Source: Prevotella sp. P5-92 (GTDB lineage Bacteria > Bacteroidota > Bacteroidia > Bacteroidales > Bacteroidaceae). Taken from it: a DNA stretch of 64,000 bases. The stretch covers positions 78,268 to 142,267 of the forward strand of contig NZ_NPJG01000098.1 in NCBI RefSeq assembly GCF_002251245.1, written 5' to 3'. The notes beneath the pieces are model-generated. The model was not told the DNA's origin and did no database searches. It saw nothing but the letters and a program-made list of their open reading frames with translations. Made by a program: the position numbers and the translations under genes. Shown piece after piece: positions 17,204 through 28,300 of this stretch. How positions within the stretch are numbered: the stretch's first letter is position 1; each line of letters starts with the position of its first letter.

Positions 17204-19057
17204 ATGTCAGACATTAAGGAAAAACTCTTCACCGAGTTTACAGCACCTACAAAACAGGAATGGCTTGATAAGATTCAGGTCGATCTGAAGGGTGCGGACT
17301 TCAACAAAAAGTTGGTATGGAGAACCAATGAGGGCTTTGATATGCAGCCCTTCTACCGCAGAGAGGACATTGAGGGTCTTGCCACCCCGAACGCTCTGCC
17401 AGGCGAGTTCCCATACGTACGTGGTAACAAGAAAGACAACAATATCTGGCGCGTGCGTCAGAACATCGTTGTCGAGGATGCAAAGGCTGCCAACGCCAAA
17501 GCACTCGATATCCTTAACAAAGGTATCGACTCATTGGGATTCAAGATTAAGGGTAAGGACGTGAGCGCAGAACTCATCGACACCCTGCTTGAGGGCATCT
17601 GCCTTGAATGTATCGATATCAACTTCTCTACTTGCCAGTGCCACGCCATCGAGCTGGCTCAGATCCTGGTGGCATATTTTGAGAAGAAGGGATATGACAA
17701 GGAGAAGATCAACGGCTCTATCGCTTTCGACCCAATCGAGAAAATACTCATGAAGGGTAAGGATGCTACTGAAATGGTAGCAAAGGCCAAAGATCTCGTA
17801 GAACTGCTGAAAGACTATCGTTTCTTCCGCTGTGTGGCTGTCAACTCTGAGGCACTCAACAACTCTGGAGCTTACATCGTTCAGGAACTGGGATACGCTC
17901 TGGCTTGGGGTAACGAATATCTCCAGCAGATGGTTGAGGCAGGCGTTGAGCCTACTCTCGCCGCAAGCAAGATTAAGTTCAATATGGGTATCTCCGAAAA
18001 CTATTTCATGGAGATCGCCAAGTTCCGTGCCGCACGTATGCTTTGGGCAGAGATAGTCAAGCAGTATGAGCCAAAATGCGACTGCGCTTGCATGATGCAG
18101 GTAAATGCTACCACATCTTCTTATAATATGACTGTTTTCGACAGCTACGTAAACCTGCTACGCACACAGACCGAGACAATGTCTGCCGCACTGGCTGGAG
18201 TTTATTCTATCGTGGTTCGTCCGTTCGACGATGCTTACCAGACTCCGACTGATTTCTCTGAGCGTATTGCACGCAACCAGCAGCTCCTACTTAAGGAAGA
18301 GAGCCACTTCGACAAGGTAGTTGATCCGTCTGCAGGTTCATACTTCATAGAAGAGCTTACCAACTCGCTCGCTGAAGCAGCATGGAAGATATTCTTGAAG
18401 GTTGAGGACGAAGGCGGCTTCCTCGCTGCAGCTAAGGCAGGAACGGTGCAAGACGACATCAACGCAACTAACGTGAAACGTCATGGTGACGCCGCCAAGC
18501 GTAAGGAATTCCTCCTTGGCACCAACCAGTTCCCTAACTTTACAGAACTCTCTGACGGAAAGCGCGCGAAGAAGTGCTGCTGCTCTTGCTCGACAGAGGA
18601 AGAGACACCGCTGAAGAAGATCTCTTCAACCCGTCTGGCTGCCGATTTCGAAGACCTGCGCATCGCTGTTGAGGAGAGTGGAAAGACTCCAAAGGCATTC
18701 ATGCTCACTATAGGTAATCTTGCCATGCGTCAGGCTCGTGCGCAGTTCAGCTGCAACTTCCTCGCATGCGCTGGTTACAAGGTGATTGACAATCTTGGCT
18801 TCAATAGCGTGGAAGAAGGCGTTGACGCAGCACTGGCTGCTGGTGCAGACATCATCGTACTCTGCTCAAGCGACGACGAATATGCAGAATACGCTGTTCC
18901 TGCTTTCAAGTATCTTGACGGCCGTGCCATGTTTATCGTAGCAGGAGCTCCTGCTTGTATGGAAGACCTCAAGGCTGAAGGTATCGAGAACTTCATACAT
19001 GTACGTTGCAATGTACTCGAGACCCTTAAGGAATATAACCAGAAGTTGGGAATCTAA
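17204..19057 (+). CDS. mutA: Methylmalonyl-CoA mutase small (beta) subunit
   Basis: This 617-residue non-catalytic partner of MutB forms the heterodimer that interconverts succinyl-CoA and (R)-methylmalonyl-CoA. It shows the TIM-barrel family blocks (PFYRREDIEG, MGISENYFMEIAKFRAARMLW, VDPSAGSYFIEELT) and a C-terminal Rossmann-like domain that lacks the D-x-H-x-x-G cobalamin motif, as expected for MutA. An unusual Cys cluster (CCCSC, residues 458-462) lies in the linker between the two domains. mutB follows after 15 bases. Confidence 0.95.
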   Translation: MSDIKEKLFTEFTAPTKQEWLDKIQVDLKGADFNKKLVWRTNEGFDMQPFYRREDIEGLATPNALPGEFPYVRGNKKDNNIWRVRQNIVVEDAKAANAKALDILNKGIDSLGFKIKGKDVSAELIDTLLEGICLECIDINFSTCQCHAIELAQILVAYFEKKGYDKEKINGSIAFDPIEKILMKGKDATEMVAKAKDLVELLKDYRFFRCVAVNSEALNNSGAYIVQELGYALAWGNEYLQQMVEAGVEPTLAASKIKFNMGISENYFMEIAKFRAARMLWAEIVKQYEPKCDCACMMQVNATTSSYNMTVFDSYVNLLRTQTETMSAALAGVYSIVVRPFDDAYQTPTDFSERIARNQQLLLKEESHFDKVVDPSAGSYFIEELTNSLAEAAWKIFLKVEDEGGFLAAAKAGTVQDDINATNVKRHGDAAKRKEFLLGTNQFPNFTELSDGKRAKKCCCSCSTEEETPLKKISSTRLAADFEDLRIAVEESGKTPKAFMLTIGNLAMRQARAQFSCNFLACAGYKVIDNLGFNSVEEGVDAALAAGADIIVLCSSDDEYAEYAVPAFKYLDGRAMFIVAGAPACMEDLKAEGIENFIHVRCNVLETLKEYNQKLGI

Positions 19058-19072
19058 AAATTTTGAATAGTC

Positions 19073-21217
19073 ATGAGAAAGAATTTTAAAGATATCAATA
19101 TTTACGCCGGCATCAAAAATGAAAATGGTGCCGAGTGGCAGAAGACTAACGGTATCGCTCCCAACTGGAAGACTCCTGAGCATATCGAAGTAAAGCCCGT
19201 TTATACCAAGGAAGACCTCGAAGGCATGGAACACCTCGACTTTACAGCAGGTATTCCTCCTTATCTCCGTGGTCCATACTCAATGATGTACCCATTCCGC
19301 CCGTGGACCATCCGCCAGTATGCTGGATTCTCTACCGCCGAGGAGTCTAACGCATTCTATCGCCGTAACCTCGCTTCAGGACAGAAAGGTCTGTCGGTAG
19401 CGTTCGACCTTCCTACTCACCGCGGCTACGATCCTGACAACGAGCGCGTGGTAGGCGACGTGGGCAAGGCTGGCGTATCTATCTGCAACGAGGAGAATAT
19501 GAAGGTGCTCTTCGACGGTATTCCACTCAACAAGATGTCTGTCTCGATGACAATGAATGGCGCCGTGCTTCCTATCCTCGCCTTCTACATCGTGGCTGGT
19601 CTCGAACAGGGCGCAAAGCTCGAGGAGATGGCAGGTACTATCCAGAACGACATCCTCAAGGAGTTCATGGTGCGTAACACCTATATCTATCCTCCAGCAT
19701 TCTCAATGAAGATTATCGCCGACATCTTCGAATATACTTCGCAGAACATGCCTAAGTTCAACTCTATCTCTATCTCCGGCTATCACATGCAGGAGGCTGG
19801 TGCTACGGCAGACATAGAGTTGGCTTACACTCTTGCCGACGGTATGGAGTACCTCCGCGCAGGTGTGAACGCAGGTATCGACGTGGATGCCTTCGCTCCC
19901 CGTCTGTCATTCTTCTGGGCTATCGGCGTAAACCACTTCATGGAGATTGCCAAGATGCGTGCAGGTCGTCTGCTTTGGGCAAAGATTGTGAAGAGCTTCG
20001 GCGCAAAGAACCCGAAGTCACTCGCATTGCGTACCCACTCTCAGACTTCAGGATGGTCGCTCACTGAGCAGGATCCATTCAACAATGTAGGCCGTACTTG
20101 TATCGAGGCCATGGCTGCCGTATTGGGTCACACACAGTCGCTCCACACCAATGCCCTCGACGAGGCTATCGCTCTCCCGACAGACTTCTCTGCTCGTATT
20201 GCACGTAACACTCAGATCTACATCCAGAACGAGACAAAGGTCTGCAAGCATATCGACCCATGGGCAGGTTCTTACTACGTTGAGACCCTCACCAACGAAC
20301 TTGTACACAAGGCATGGGAGCACATCCAGGAAATAGAAAAGCTCGGCGGTATGGCCAAGGCTATTGAAACTGGAGTTCCAAAGATGCGCATCGAGGAAGC
20401 TGCAGCCCGTACACAGGCTCGTATCGACTCTGGCATACAAACCATCGTCGGCACTAACAAGTATCGTCTTGACCATGAGGATCCTATCGATATCCTTGAG
20501 GTTGACAACACCGCTGTGCGCAAGCAGCAGGAAGAGAGCCTCGCCAAGGTTCGTGCAGCCCGCGATGAAGAGGCTTGCCAGGCAGCTCTTAAGAAACTCA
20601 CAGAGATAGTACGTACGGGAGAAGGCAACCTCCTCGCACAGGCTGTAGAATGTGCGAAGTTGCGTTGTACCCTCGGAGAAATCAGTGACGCCTGCGAAGA
20701 AGTAGTAGGTCGTTACAAGGCAGTAATCAGAACAATTTCAGGCGTGTATTCATCAGAAAGCAAAAACGACAAGGACTTTGACGTGGCTTGTCAGCTCACA
20801 GAGGAGTTCGCTCAGAAGGAAGGCCGCCGTCCACGTATCTTCATCGCCAAGATGGGACAGGATGGTCACGACCGCGGAGCAAAGGTAGTGGCAACAGGTT
20901 ATGCTGACTGCGGATTCGATGTTGATATGGGACCATTGTTCCAGACTCCAGCCGAGGCCGCTCGTGAGGCAGTTGAAAACGATGTGCATGTTGTGGGTGT
21001 CAGCTCACTGGCTGCAGGTCACAAGACTCTCGTTCCTCAACTTATCGACGAGTTGAAGAAACTGGGTCGTGAGGACATCATGGTCATAGCGGGCGGTGTC
21101 ATCCCAGCCCAGGACTACGACTTCCTCTATCAGGCTGGCGTGGCCGCCATCTTCGGACCTGGTACATCGGTAGCTAAAGCTGCTGTTGAAATGATGAACA
21201 TTCTCCTTGGTAAATAA
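19073..21217 (+). CDS. mutB: Methylmalonyl-CoA mutase large (alpha, catalytic) subunit
   Basis: This 714-residue adenosylcobalamin enzyme catalyses succinyl-CoA to (R)-methylmalonyl-CoA, the entry to propionate formation. The N-terminal barrel has [18 protein letters not shown] and [18 protein letters not shown], with the substrate segment [19 protein letters not shown]. The C-terminal B12 domain carries the cobalt-ligand motif DGHDRGAKV and the partner GLS-like [11 protein letters not shown]. It is co-transcribed with mutA and ends at a terminator. Confidence 0.97.
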   Translation: MRKNFKDINIYAGIKNENGAEWQKTNGIAPNWKTPEHIEVKPVYTKEDLEGMEHLDFTAGIPPYLRGPYSMMYPFRPWTIRQYAGFSTAEESNAFYRRNLASGQKGLSVAFDLPTHRGYDPDNERVVGDVGKAGVSICNEENMKVLFDGIPLNKMSVSMTMNGAVLPILAFYIVAGLEQGAKLEEMAGTIQNDILKEFMVRNTYIYPPAFSMKIIADIFEYTSQNMPKFNSISISGYHMQEAGATADIELAYTLADGMEYLRAGVNAGIDVDAFAPRLSFFWAIGVNHFMEIAKMRAGRLLWAKIVKSFGAKNPKSLALRTHSQTSGWSLTEQDPFNNVGRTCIEAMAAVLGHTQSLHTNALDEAIALPTDFSARIARNTQIYIQNETKVCKHIDPWAGSYYVETLTNELVHKAWEHIQEIEKLGGMAKAIETGVPKMRIEEAAARTQARIDSGIQTIVGTNKYRLDHEDPIDILEVDNTAVRKQQEESLAKVRAARDEEACQAALKKLTEIVRTGEGNLLAQAVECAKLRCTLGEISDACEEVVGRYKAVIRTISGVYSSESKNDKDFDVACQLTEEFAQKEGRRPRIFIAKMGQDGHDRGAKVVATGYADCGFDVDMGPLFQTPAEAAREAVENDVHVVGVSSLAAGHKTLVPQLIDELKKLGREDIMVIAGGVIPAQDYDFLYQAGVAAIFGPGTSVAKAAVEMMNILLGK

Positions 21218-21243
21218 AATGATCGCAAGACTCAAATAGAACT

Positions 21244-21281
21244 TGCCGCAGGCATCATCAAACGGGTGTCTGCGGCATTTC
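21244..21281 (+). terminator. Terminator after mutB
   Basis: TGCCGCAG (21244-21251) pairs perfectly with CTGCGGCA (21270-21277) and is followed by a short TTTCT run, 27 bases after the mutB stop. Confidence 0.65.
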
Positions 21282-21404
21282 TGATTTCCAGCATTGTTCG
21301 TCACACTTTCCAGTTCTTCTCACCTATTTATATTTCCCTCCTATTTATTATTTTCCGCCTTATTATATTTTCCACCTATTTAATATTTTTTCCTATTTAT
21401 TATT

Positions 21405-22634
21405 ATGGACATCGCAATTGTTGGAGCTGGAGCTGCAGGGTGCTTTGCAGCAGTAGAAATAAAACGACGTATGCCTCATTCGCGGGTAACCGTTTATGAA
21501 AGAGGCAAACGCCCTTTGGCAAAGGTCGCCATCACGGGAGGCGGACGGTGTAACCTTACAAATAGCTTCGAAGGCATTCCCAGCGTTGAGACTGCTTATC
21601 CAAGGGGTGCCAGGCTTATGAAACGACTTCTGAAGGAGTTCAGCCACAAAGATGCATTCGAGTGGTTTGAAAATGCCGGAGTAAAACTCACCATACAGGA
21701 AGACAACTGTGTGTTTCCTGTGTCACAAGACGCAATGGAAATTGTAAACACACTGCTGTCGTTGATGCATAAGCATGGAGTCGTGATTCGTACGCAGCAG
21801 AAGGTGACAAAGATTGCAACAGGAAGAAATGAAGGCTATGACGTATTCACTATCGACAAGGAGGGAAAGACAAATACGGAATCTTATAATGTTGTTGTAG
21901 TGACCACTGGAGGAAGTCCGAAAATCAGCGGACTTGACATGATTCAAGATCTCGGATTTGACATTGTGACACCTGTACCGTCGCTCTTTAGCCTATGCCT
22001 GAAAAACAATCCTATAACAGAACTCACAGGCACGGTTGTAGAGAATGTCACATCATCGATTGTCGGGACAAAAATTAAGGCTGAAGGACCATTGCTCATC
22101 ACTCATTGGGGACTGAGCGGACCGTCAATATTGAAATTGTCTTCCTATGGTGCACGATATTTACAAGAATGCGACTACAAGACAAACATTGCTATAAATT
22201 GGTTTCACAAAGACAACGAGGCCTCTGTCTGCGAACAACTTACTTCTCTTGCCCTCAATAATCAACACAAGCAATTGCAGAATGTATATCCACAAAGATT
22301 CAACAGTCGTTTGTGGTCTTATCTGCTTCATTGTAGCGGACTAAATCCTATGCTACGCTGGGCGGAGCTGGGTAGGAAAGGCCAGAACAAACTTGTAGCC
22401 ACTCTCACTAACCAACAGTTCGTCATCGATGGGAAAAACCGCTTCAAAGAAGAATTTGTCACTTGCGGAGGTGTTGCATTGGGAAACATCAATCCATCGA
22501 CACTCGAAAGCAAAAAATATCCTGGATTATACTTTGCCGGTGAGGTATTGGATGTAGATGCAATAACAGGCGGTTTTAATCTTCAGGCTGCATGGACAAT
22601 GGCATTTGTAGTGGCAAAATCATGTATAAAATAA
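21405..22634 (+). CDS. HI0933/YhiN-family FAD-dependent oxidoreductase
   Basis: This 409-residue flavoprotein has the N-terminal dinucleotide motif IVGAGAAGCFAAVE, the family motif KVAITGGGRCNLTN, VTTGGSPKISG, and a C-terminal FAD site in GLYFAGEVLDVDAITGGFNLQ. The enzymatic substrate of this family is not established. It is preceded by an AT-rich leader with repeated TATTTATTATTTTCC-like segments (21322-21400), and stands alone between the mutAB and pectin genes. Confidence 0.9.
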   Translation: MDIAIVGAGAAGCFAAVEIKRRMPHSRVTVYERGKRPLAKVAITGGGRCNLTNSFEGIPSVETAYPRGARLMKRLLKEFSHKDAFEWFENAGVKLTIQEDNCVFPVSQDAMEIVNTLLSLMHKHGVVIRTQQKVTKIATGRNEGYDVFTIDKEGKTNTESYNVVVVTTGGSPKISGLDMIQDLGFDIVTPVPSLFSLCLKNNPITELTGTVVENVTSSIVGTKIKAEGPLLITHWGLSGPSILKLSSYGARYLQECDYKTNIAINWFHKDNEASVCEQLTSLALNNQHKQLQNVYPQRFNSRLWSYLLHCSGLNPMLRWAELGRKGQNKLVATLTNQQFVIDGKNRFKEEFVTCGGVALGNINPSTLESKKYPGLYFAGEVLDVDAITGGFNLQAAWTMAFVVAKSCIK

Positions 22635-22684
22635 GGAAAAATGGGCAAAATTACACTTTTATTTCAATAAAATGAAAAAAAGGT

Positions 22685-22714
22685 TTGGATATTGTCGTTT
22701 TTTTATTATCTTTG
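22685..22714 (+). promoter_or_regulatory. Promoter of the pectin-degradation genes
   Basis: TTG at 22685-22687, 19 bp, and TATCTTTG at 22707-22714 fit the Bacteroidetes consensus, about 40 bases before the first pectinase ATG. Confidence 0.8.
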
Positions 22715-22753
22715 CAACCATAACTGAAAACAAATATAAAAAACAAACAATTT

Positions 22754-25318
22754 ATGAAGTATATCAACTTAATGGTAGCGCTCCTGCTATTGCCGCTCTC
22801 AGTAGTGGCGGATGCATGGGAGACGCAGTACAAACAAATCGAAAAGAGTATCAGACAACCCGAATTCAAAGACAAGTGCTACGACATCACAAAGTATGGT
22901 GCAAGCACAAAGGCTAAAGCGTCTGACAATCAGAAAGCCATCAACAAGGCTATCGCCGCTTGCTCAAAGGGCGGCGGAGGGCAGGTCGTCGTTCCTGAAG
23001 GTACGTTTCACACAGGCGCGATCACCCTTCTTAGCAAAGTTAACCTTCATGTTAAGGAAGGTGCAGTGCTTCAGTTCGTATTCCAACCCGAATTATATCC
23101 TATCGTTCCTACACGATGGGAAGGAATAGACTGCTGGAACCTACAGCCATGTATTTACGCTTACAAACAGACCGATATCGCCATTACTGGCAAAGGCACT
23201 ATTGACGGCGGCGGTGAAAACACCACCTGGTGGAAGTGGTGCGGAAAAGACCGTTACGGATGGAAACCTGGTGAGATAGGTCAGAACTGCGGCAGTCGTG
23301 CACGTCTGCTACAACTGGCTGAGGATGGCGTGGATATGAACGAACGAAAGTTTGGTCCTGAAGATGGATTACGCCCTCAGCTCATCAATATCAACCAATG
23401 CGATGGTGTGCTCATTGAAGATGTCACATTGTTGCGTTCTCCTTTCTGGGTGATACACCCTCTGCTGTCAAAGAATATCACTGTACGTGGCGTTCACATC
23501 AACAACGATGGCCCGAATGGGGATGGTTGCGACCCAGAATCCTGCGACGGCGTTCTTATAGAGAACTGTTATTTCAACACTGGCGATGATTGTATTGCCA
23601 TAAAGAGTGGACGCAACAACGATGGGCGCCTTTGGGGACGCTCAAGCGAAAACATCATCATACGTAATTGCGAGATGCAGAACGGTCATGGTGGCGTAGT
23701 GTTAGGAAGTGAGATCTCTGGCGGTTGCCGTAACGTGTTTGCCGAGAACTGCAAGATGGACAGTCCAGACCTAGATCGCGTAATCCGCATTAAGACAAAT
23801 ACTTGCCGAGGAGGTATTATAGAAAATCTTTACGCCCGAAATATTGAAGTGGGCCAGTGTGGAGAATCTGTGCTGAAGATCAATCTCGACTATGAGCCAA
23901 AGGAGAAGTGCTGTAGAGGATATGCGCCTACAGTACGTAATATCAACATCGAGAACATTACTTGCCAAAAAAGCAAGTACGGAGTTCAGATCATCGCTCT
24001 CGACTCCGTATGCAATGTGTATGACATAAACGTCAAGGACTGCCATTTCAATGGGGTCAAAGATGGAAACTTCGAAAGTGGACAAACTCGAAATGTACAA
24101 TTCGAAAATCTTTTCATCAACGGCAGCCTTGTGTTAAAAAAAAAACCTTATGACAACTATGGTCAGTGGCTCACATATTCAGAGATGAAACGTGTGCCTC
24201 AGTCTTACATGCTCGATTTCGCCAAAAAGCCAAGATGGAGTTATGTTATGGGTATAGAGTTGGAAGCAATGCTCGACACATATATTAAATATGGTGGTGA
24301 TGACATAAAAAAATACTGCCAACTCTATACCGACACGATGATAAACGAGAAAGGTGAAATAAGAACATATAAGCTCGAAGACTACAATCTCGACCAAATA
24401 CGTACCGGACATTTCGTGGCTCGTATGTATCAGTTGTTTCCCGAAGAGAAAAACCTCATGGCGATGAAGACTCTGATGAAGCAGCTCGACAAGCAGCCTC
24501 GTACCAAAGAAGGCGTGTATTGGCACAAAGCCATTTATGCTTATCAAGTATGGCTTGACGGAATATTTATGGGACTGCCCTATCGTGCCCTGACTGCCAA
24601 CATGTTGCTCAAGCCAAAGAAAGCACTGAAGATATACGACGATGCCGTCAATCAGATTAGCAAGACTTATGAGCGCACATTCGATCCAGCAACGGGACTT
24701 AACCGCCATGCATGGGATGAGACACACGAGATGTTTTGGGCTGACAAGAATACTGGATTGTCGCAACACTGCTGGGGAAGGGCGCAAGGATGGTACACAA
24801 TGGCTCTCATTGAACTACTCGACGCTATGCCAGAAGACTACAATCGCCGCGGCGAGGTAATCGAACTGCTGAAAAAAGACCTCGACGCTGTGATAAAATG
24901 GCAAGACAAGAAGACTGGACTGTGGTATCAGGTGATGGATTCTCCAGAACGCGAGGGAAACTATCTTGAATCAACTTGTTCTTCAATGTTTGCGTACGCC
25001 TTGTTGAAGGCTTACAATAAAGGATATTTAGGCGAAAAATATCTTAATGCAGGAAAGAAAGCATATGAGGGTATTATCAAGAACTTCATCCGTGTCAATG
25101 CCGACAAGACCATCTCACTCACACAATGCTGCTCAGTGGCTGGACTCGGTCCTGGCATGAGCGAGGCTGTGAAGAAAGCCGCACCAAACGTAAAGGAGAA
25201 CAAACGTCGCGACGGATCTTACGACTATTATCTTAGCGAACCTATCAGAGACAACGATGCTAAAGGAGTAGGACCGTTCATTTGGGCTTCACTTGAGTAT
25301 GAACGTTTAAATTATTAA
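22754..25318 (+). CDS. Exported GH28-GH105 fusion (polygalacturonase + unsaturated galacturonyl hydrolase)
   Basis: This 854-residue secreted enzyme begins with the signal peptide MKYINLMVALLLLPLSVVADA. Residues about 35-460 form a GH28 beta-helix with the catalytic blocks GDGCDPESC, NTGDDCIAIKSG, NGHGGVVLGSE and RVIRIKTN. Residues about 480-850 form a GH105 (alpha/alpha)6 barrel with YQVWLDGIFMGLPY (catalytic Asp) and QHCWGRAQGWYTMAL. Together they would trim galacturonan and remove the unsaturated uronate left by pectate lyase. An A10 run (24136-24145) lies at the domain junction. CE8 and PL1 genes follow. Confidence 0.92.
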   Translation: MKYINLMVALLLLPLSVVADAWETQYKQIEKSIRQPEFKDKCYDITKYGASTKAKASDNQKAINKAIAACSKGGGGQVVVPEGTFHTGAITLLSKVNLHVKEGAVLQFVFQPELYPIVPTRWEGIDCWNLQPCIYAYKQTDIAITGKGTIDGGGENTTWWKWCGKDRYGWKPGEIGQNCGSRARLLQLAEDGVDMNERKFGPEDGLRPQLININQCDGVLIEDVTLLRSPFWVIHPLLSKNITVRGVHINNDGPNGDGCDPESCDGVLIENCYFNTGDDCIAIKSGRNNDGRLWGRSSENIIIRNCEMQNGHGGVVLGSEISGGCRNVFAENCKMDSPDLDRVIRIKTNTCRGGIIENLYARNIEVGQCGESVLKINLDYEPKEKCCRGYAPTVRNINIENITCQKSKYGVQIIALDSVCNVYDINVKDCHFNGVKDGNFESGQTRNVQFENLFINGSLVLKKKPYDNYGQWLTYSEMKRVPQSYMLDFAKKPRWSYVMGIELEAMLDTYIKYGGDDIKKYCQLYTDTMINEKGEIRTYKLEDYNLDQIRTGHFVARMYQLFPEEKNLMAMKTLMKQLDKQPRTKEGVYWHKAIYAYQVWLDGIFMGLPYRALTANMLLKPKKALKIYDDAVNQISKTYERTFDPATGLNRHAWDETHEMFWADKNTGLSQHCWGRAQGWYTMALIELLDAMPEDYNRRGEVIELLKKDLDAVIKWQDKKTGLWYQVMDSPEREGNYLESTCSSMFAYALLKAYNKGYLGEKYLNAGKKAYEGIIKNFIRVNADKTISLTQCCSVAGLGPGMSEAVKKAAPNVKENKRRDGSYDYYLSEPIRDNDAKGVGPFIWASLEYERLNY

Positions 25319-25340
25319 TTTACCTAACATATTTAAAATT

Positions 25341-28300
25341 GTGAACCAACTAAAACAAATTGGAGTACTTTGCATGTTGCTTGTATTCTCACTTGCCGCA
25401 AAAGCAGGTGATGTGTCTGCCGTATGGGACTTTAAGAACGACCTGCCGGCTGGTATCAATAATGCCACCAATATCCAAGGTACAACAGGAGAAGTGGCTT
25501 CTACCGTAGAGGGAATCGCTTTGTTTGTCGATGCCACTAACGGAAAACTCAAAGGACGCGGAACTGATGCACAGTTCAATAGCGGCACTCTCATCCGTGT
25601 GCCTGTAAAGTCAACAAGTGACATCGTCACCGTGGTGAGCTATCCCGGCTATCACTATTATACAGTAGGCGGAATAGCTGCTGACGCTGATGAGGTCAAC
25701 CACAAGGCAACAACTGCCGAAGTGTCACAGGGCTACGTGGAAATTGCTGGCACTGGAAGTAGCTACCTATATTCAATACAGGTGCTGCAGGTGTCGCCAC
25801 TTCAGGAAAAATGTATCTATTCCACCAACTTCACCGAATGGAAAGACTATGAGAAAAAGGCTGAAGCCAGCGAGACAAAGGTGACATGGCAGACAAAGTA
25901 CAGCCATGAAGAACTTACTTTCTCTATTTACAACACTCAGATAAGTTCCTCAAACTTCAATACCGGTAAGTTCCCAAACTGGAATGGAGGTATGCTGATG
26001 GCAGCAAAGAGTGCAGATCCTTATATCATCACATCTACACTTGCCTCAATATCAAAAGTTCATTTCTTTCATGGTGCCACTGGAAGCAACCGCGGATGGA
26101 AACTTGAAGCAAAGGGCGACGGCGATGAAGACTGGGTAGTATTATCTGACGCTGTTGCTACCACACAGCAAGGTTCCGACGTTGATGTAGAAGTCAACCG
26201 TACAAACGTGCAGTTACGCTGGACTAATCTCAACGCCTCGCAGAATGCCTACATGATGGAGATTGATATCTACGGAATGGTTGACATGTCGCTCACTCCT
26301 TCTCTCGGCAATATCACCGTAAACGGCGCCGTATATGCAGCCGCAGATATCTTCGACGAACAGCCAGACGGAATTTTTGCCGCTACGGTTGAGATTTCAA
26401 AGCTTCAGAAAATGATTTCCGAGAGCAATCCTCTCACAGACGTTACAGCAAGTAATGGCAATATTAAGTCAACAGATTATTCTTCAGACAACAAAGGCAA
26501 CGCTGTTGTCACTATTGTTGTTGAAGCTAACGGCGCTGAAGCTACTTATGTGCTGACAGTTGTCTATAAACCTGATTTTACGCTTACTTACTATGGTGTA
26601 TCAGGCTCAGTAATTGGAACACAGACCGTAGAAAAGGATGCCGACATCGGCAACTTCTCATGCGATTACAATGAGGAGATCCCGACAAGCTATGCCTTCC
26701 GCGGCTGGTATGCAAAACCTGACGGTGGCCGCCGCTTTGCCACAACAGATGTAGTGACCGCTGATTTTGCTCTATATGCTCTTGTCACACCAAAAGAGAC
26801 AATGAGTCCTGACGCCCGATACAGCTATAACCTTGCTGACCAGTATTTTTATGCTGACGATCATGAAGCGTTCATGCCGGAAGGAAACGGCAAGTTCCAC
26901 GACGGTACTCACGGATGGGTGTTCGGTGAAGGCGACAAGCTGCACCTTCTTGTTGGCGGTCATGCTTACATCAACCTTGGCTTATGTAGATATTCTGCAG
27001 GCGACATCACTATTTCCGATGCCGCAGGAAATGTACTCAAAACCATGGCAGCACAAGTGGAGTCTGACGGACAAAGTGGCTCATACGAATATACAGGAGA
27101 CGCCACTACTCTCACCCTCACATTCAGCGCAACAGCGTATATTCACAACGTTTTGATCATCAATGATGCCAACTCCAACATCAAGAAGGACGACAATGGT
27201 TACTTCACGGTCAAGGCTGGAGATGCTGACAATCTGTTGGCAGTAATAGAGATAGCCAATGCACAGGCCTCAGCTGATAGCCGTACAAAGATCTTCGTTC
27301 CTGCAGGAACTTACGACCTGGGCAAGACTTGTCTCACACGAATCTCTGGCAACAACATTTCTCTCATCGGTGAGGGAATGGACAAGACAATCATCGTCAA
27401 CGCTCCCGAAGTTGCCAATGAAGGCATCGGAACTACAGCTACCATACTTATCACTGGCCAGAATGCATATCTGCAAGACCTTACTCTCCAGAATGCCCTC
27501 GATTACTATTCTGCAGCCAGCGCAGGCCGTGCGGTATGTCTTCAGGACAAAGGTGCAAGAACAATCTGTAAAAACGTTAAGATGCTGTCTTATCAAGACA
27601 CATATTACAGCAATGCCAACAAACAGTTCTACTGGGAGACATCAGAGATCCATGGAACCGTTGACTACATCTGTGGCAATGGCGATGTGTTCTTCAATAA
27701 GTGTATTCTCGTTTGCGAAAGCCGCAAGAAAGACGGAAAGAACGGTGAAGCAACAATCACCGCTCCATATACAGATGCAAGCAATACCTTTGGTTATATA
27801 TTCGATGGATGTACTATCGAGAACAAGGCATCGAAATTCAACTTTGGACGTGCATGGGGCGGCGTGCCTCGCTTGGCATTCCTTAACACCACACTCAACC
27901 AGCCATCGGAAATTGCCGCTACACGATTCACGGCAAGCGGCATGAATGTTGTTGCTGACAAGTTTGTTGAGTATAACTCCGTAAATGCTGAAGGCACTGT
28001 CGTATCGCCTGCTACAAATATTGTCAAGTTTGTAAAAGACAGCAAGAGCAACGAGATGGAAACCATCATCACCTCTGAGCAAGCTGCTTCATATAGTCTT
28101 GACAAGGTGTTCACCGACTGGACTCCAGCTGCTCTTGCCTCACAAGTTGAGATAAACTCACCTTCTATAGCAGACGGTAAGCTCTCATGGAAAGCTGTAG
28201 AGGGTGCTTCGGCTTATGCGATCGTTGCTGATGATAAGGTTAAGGCTATCGTTGATGCCAACACTACATCTTATGTCGTTGACAACCCAGAAGCCGAATA

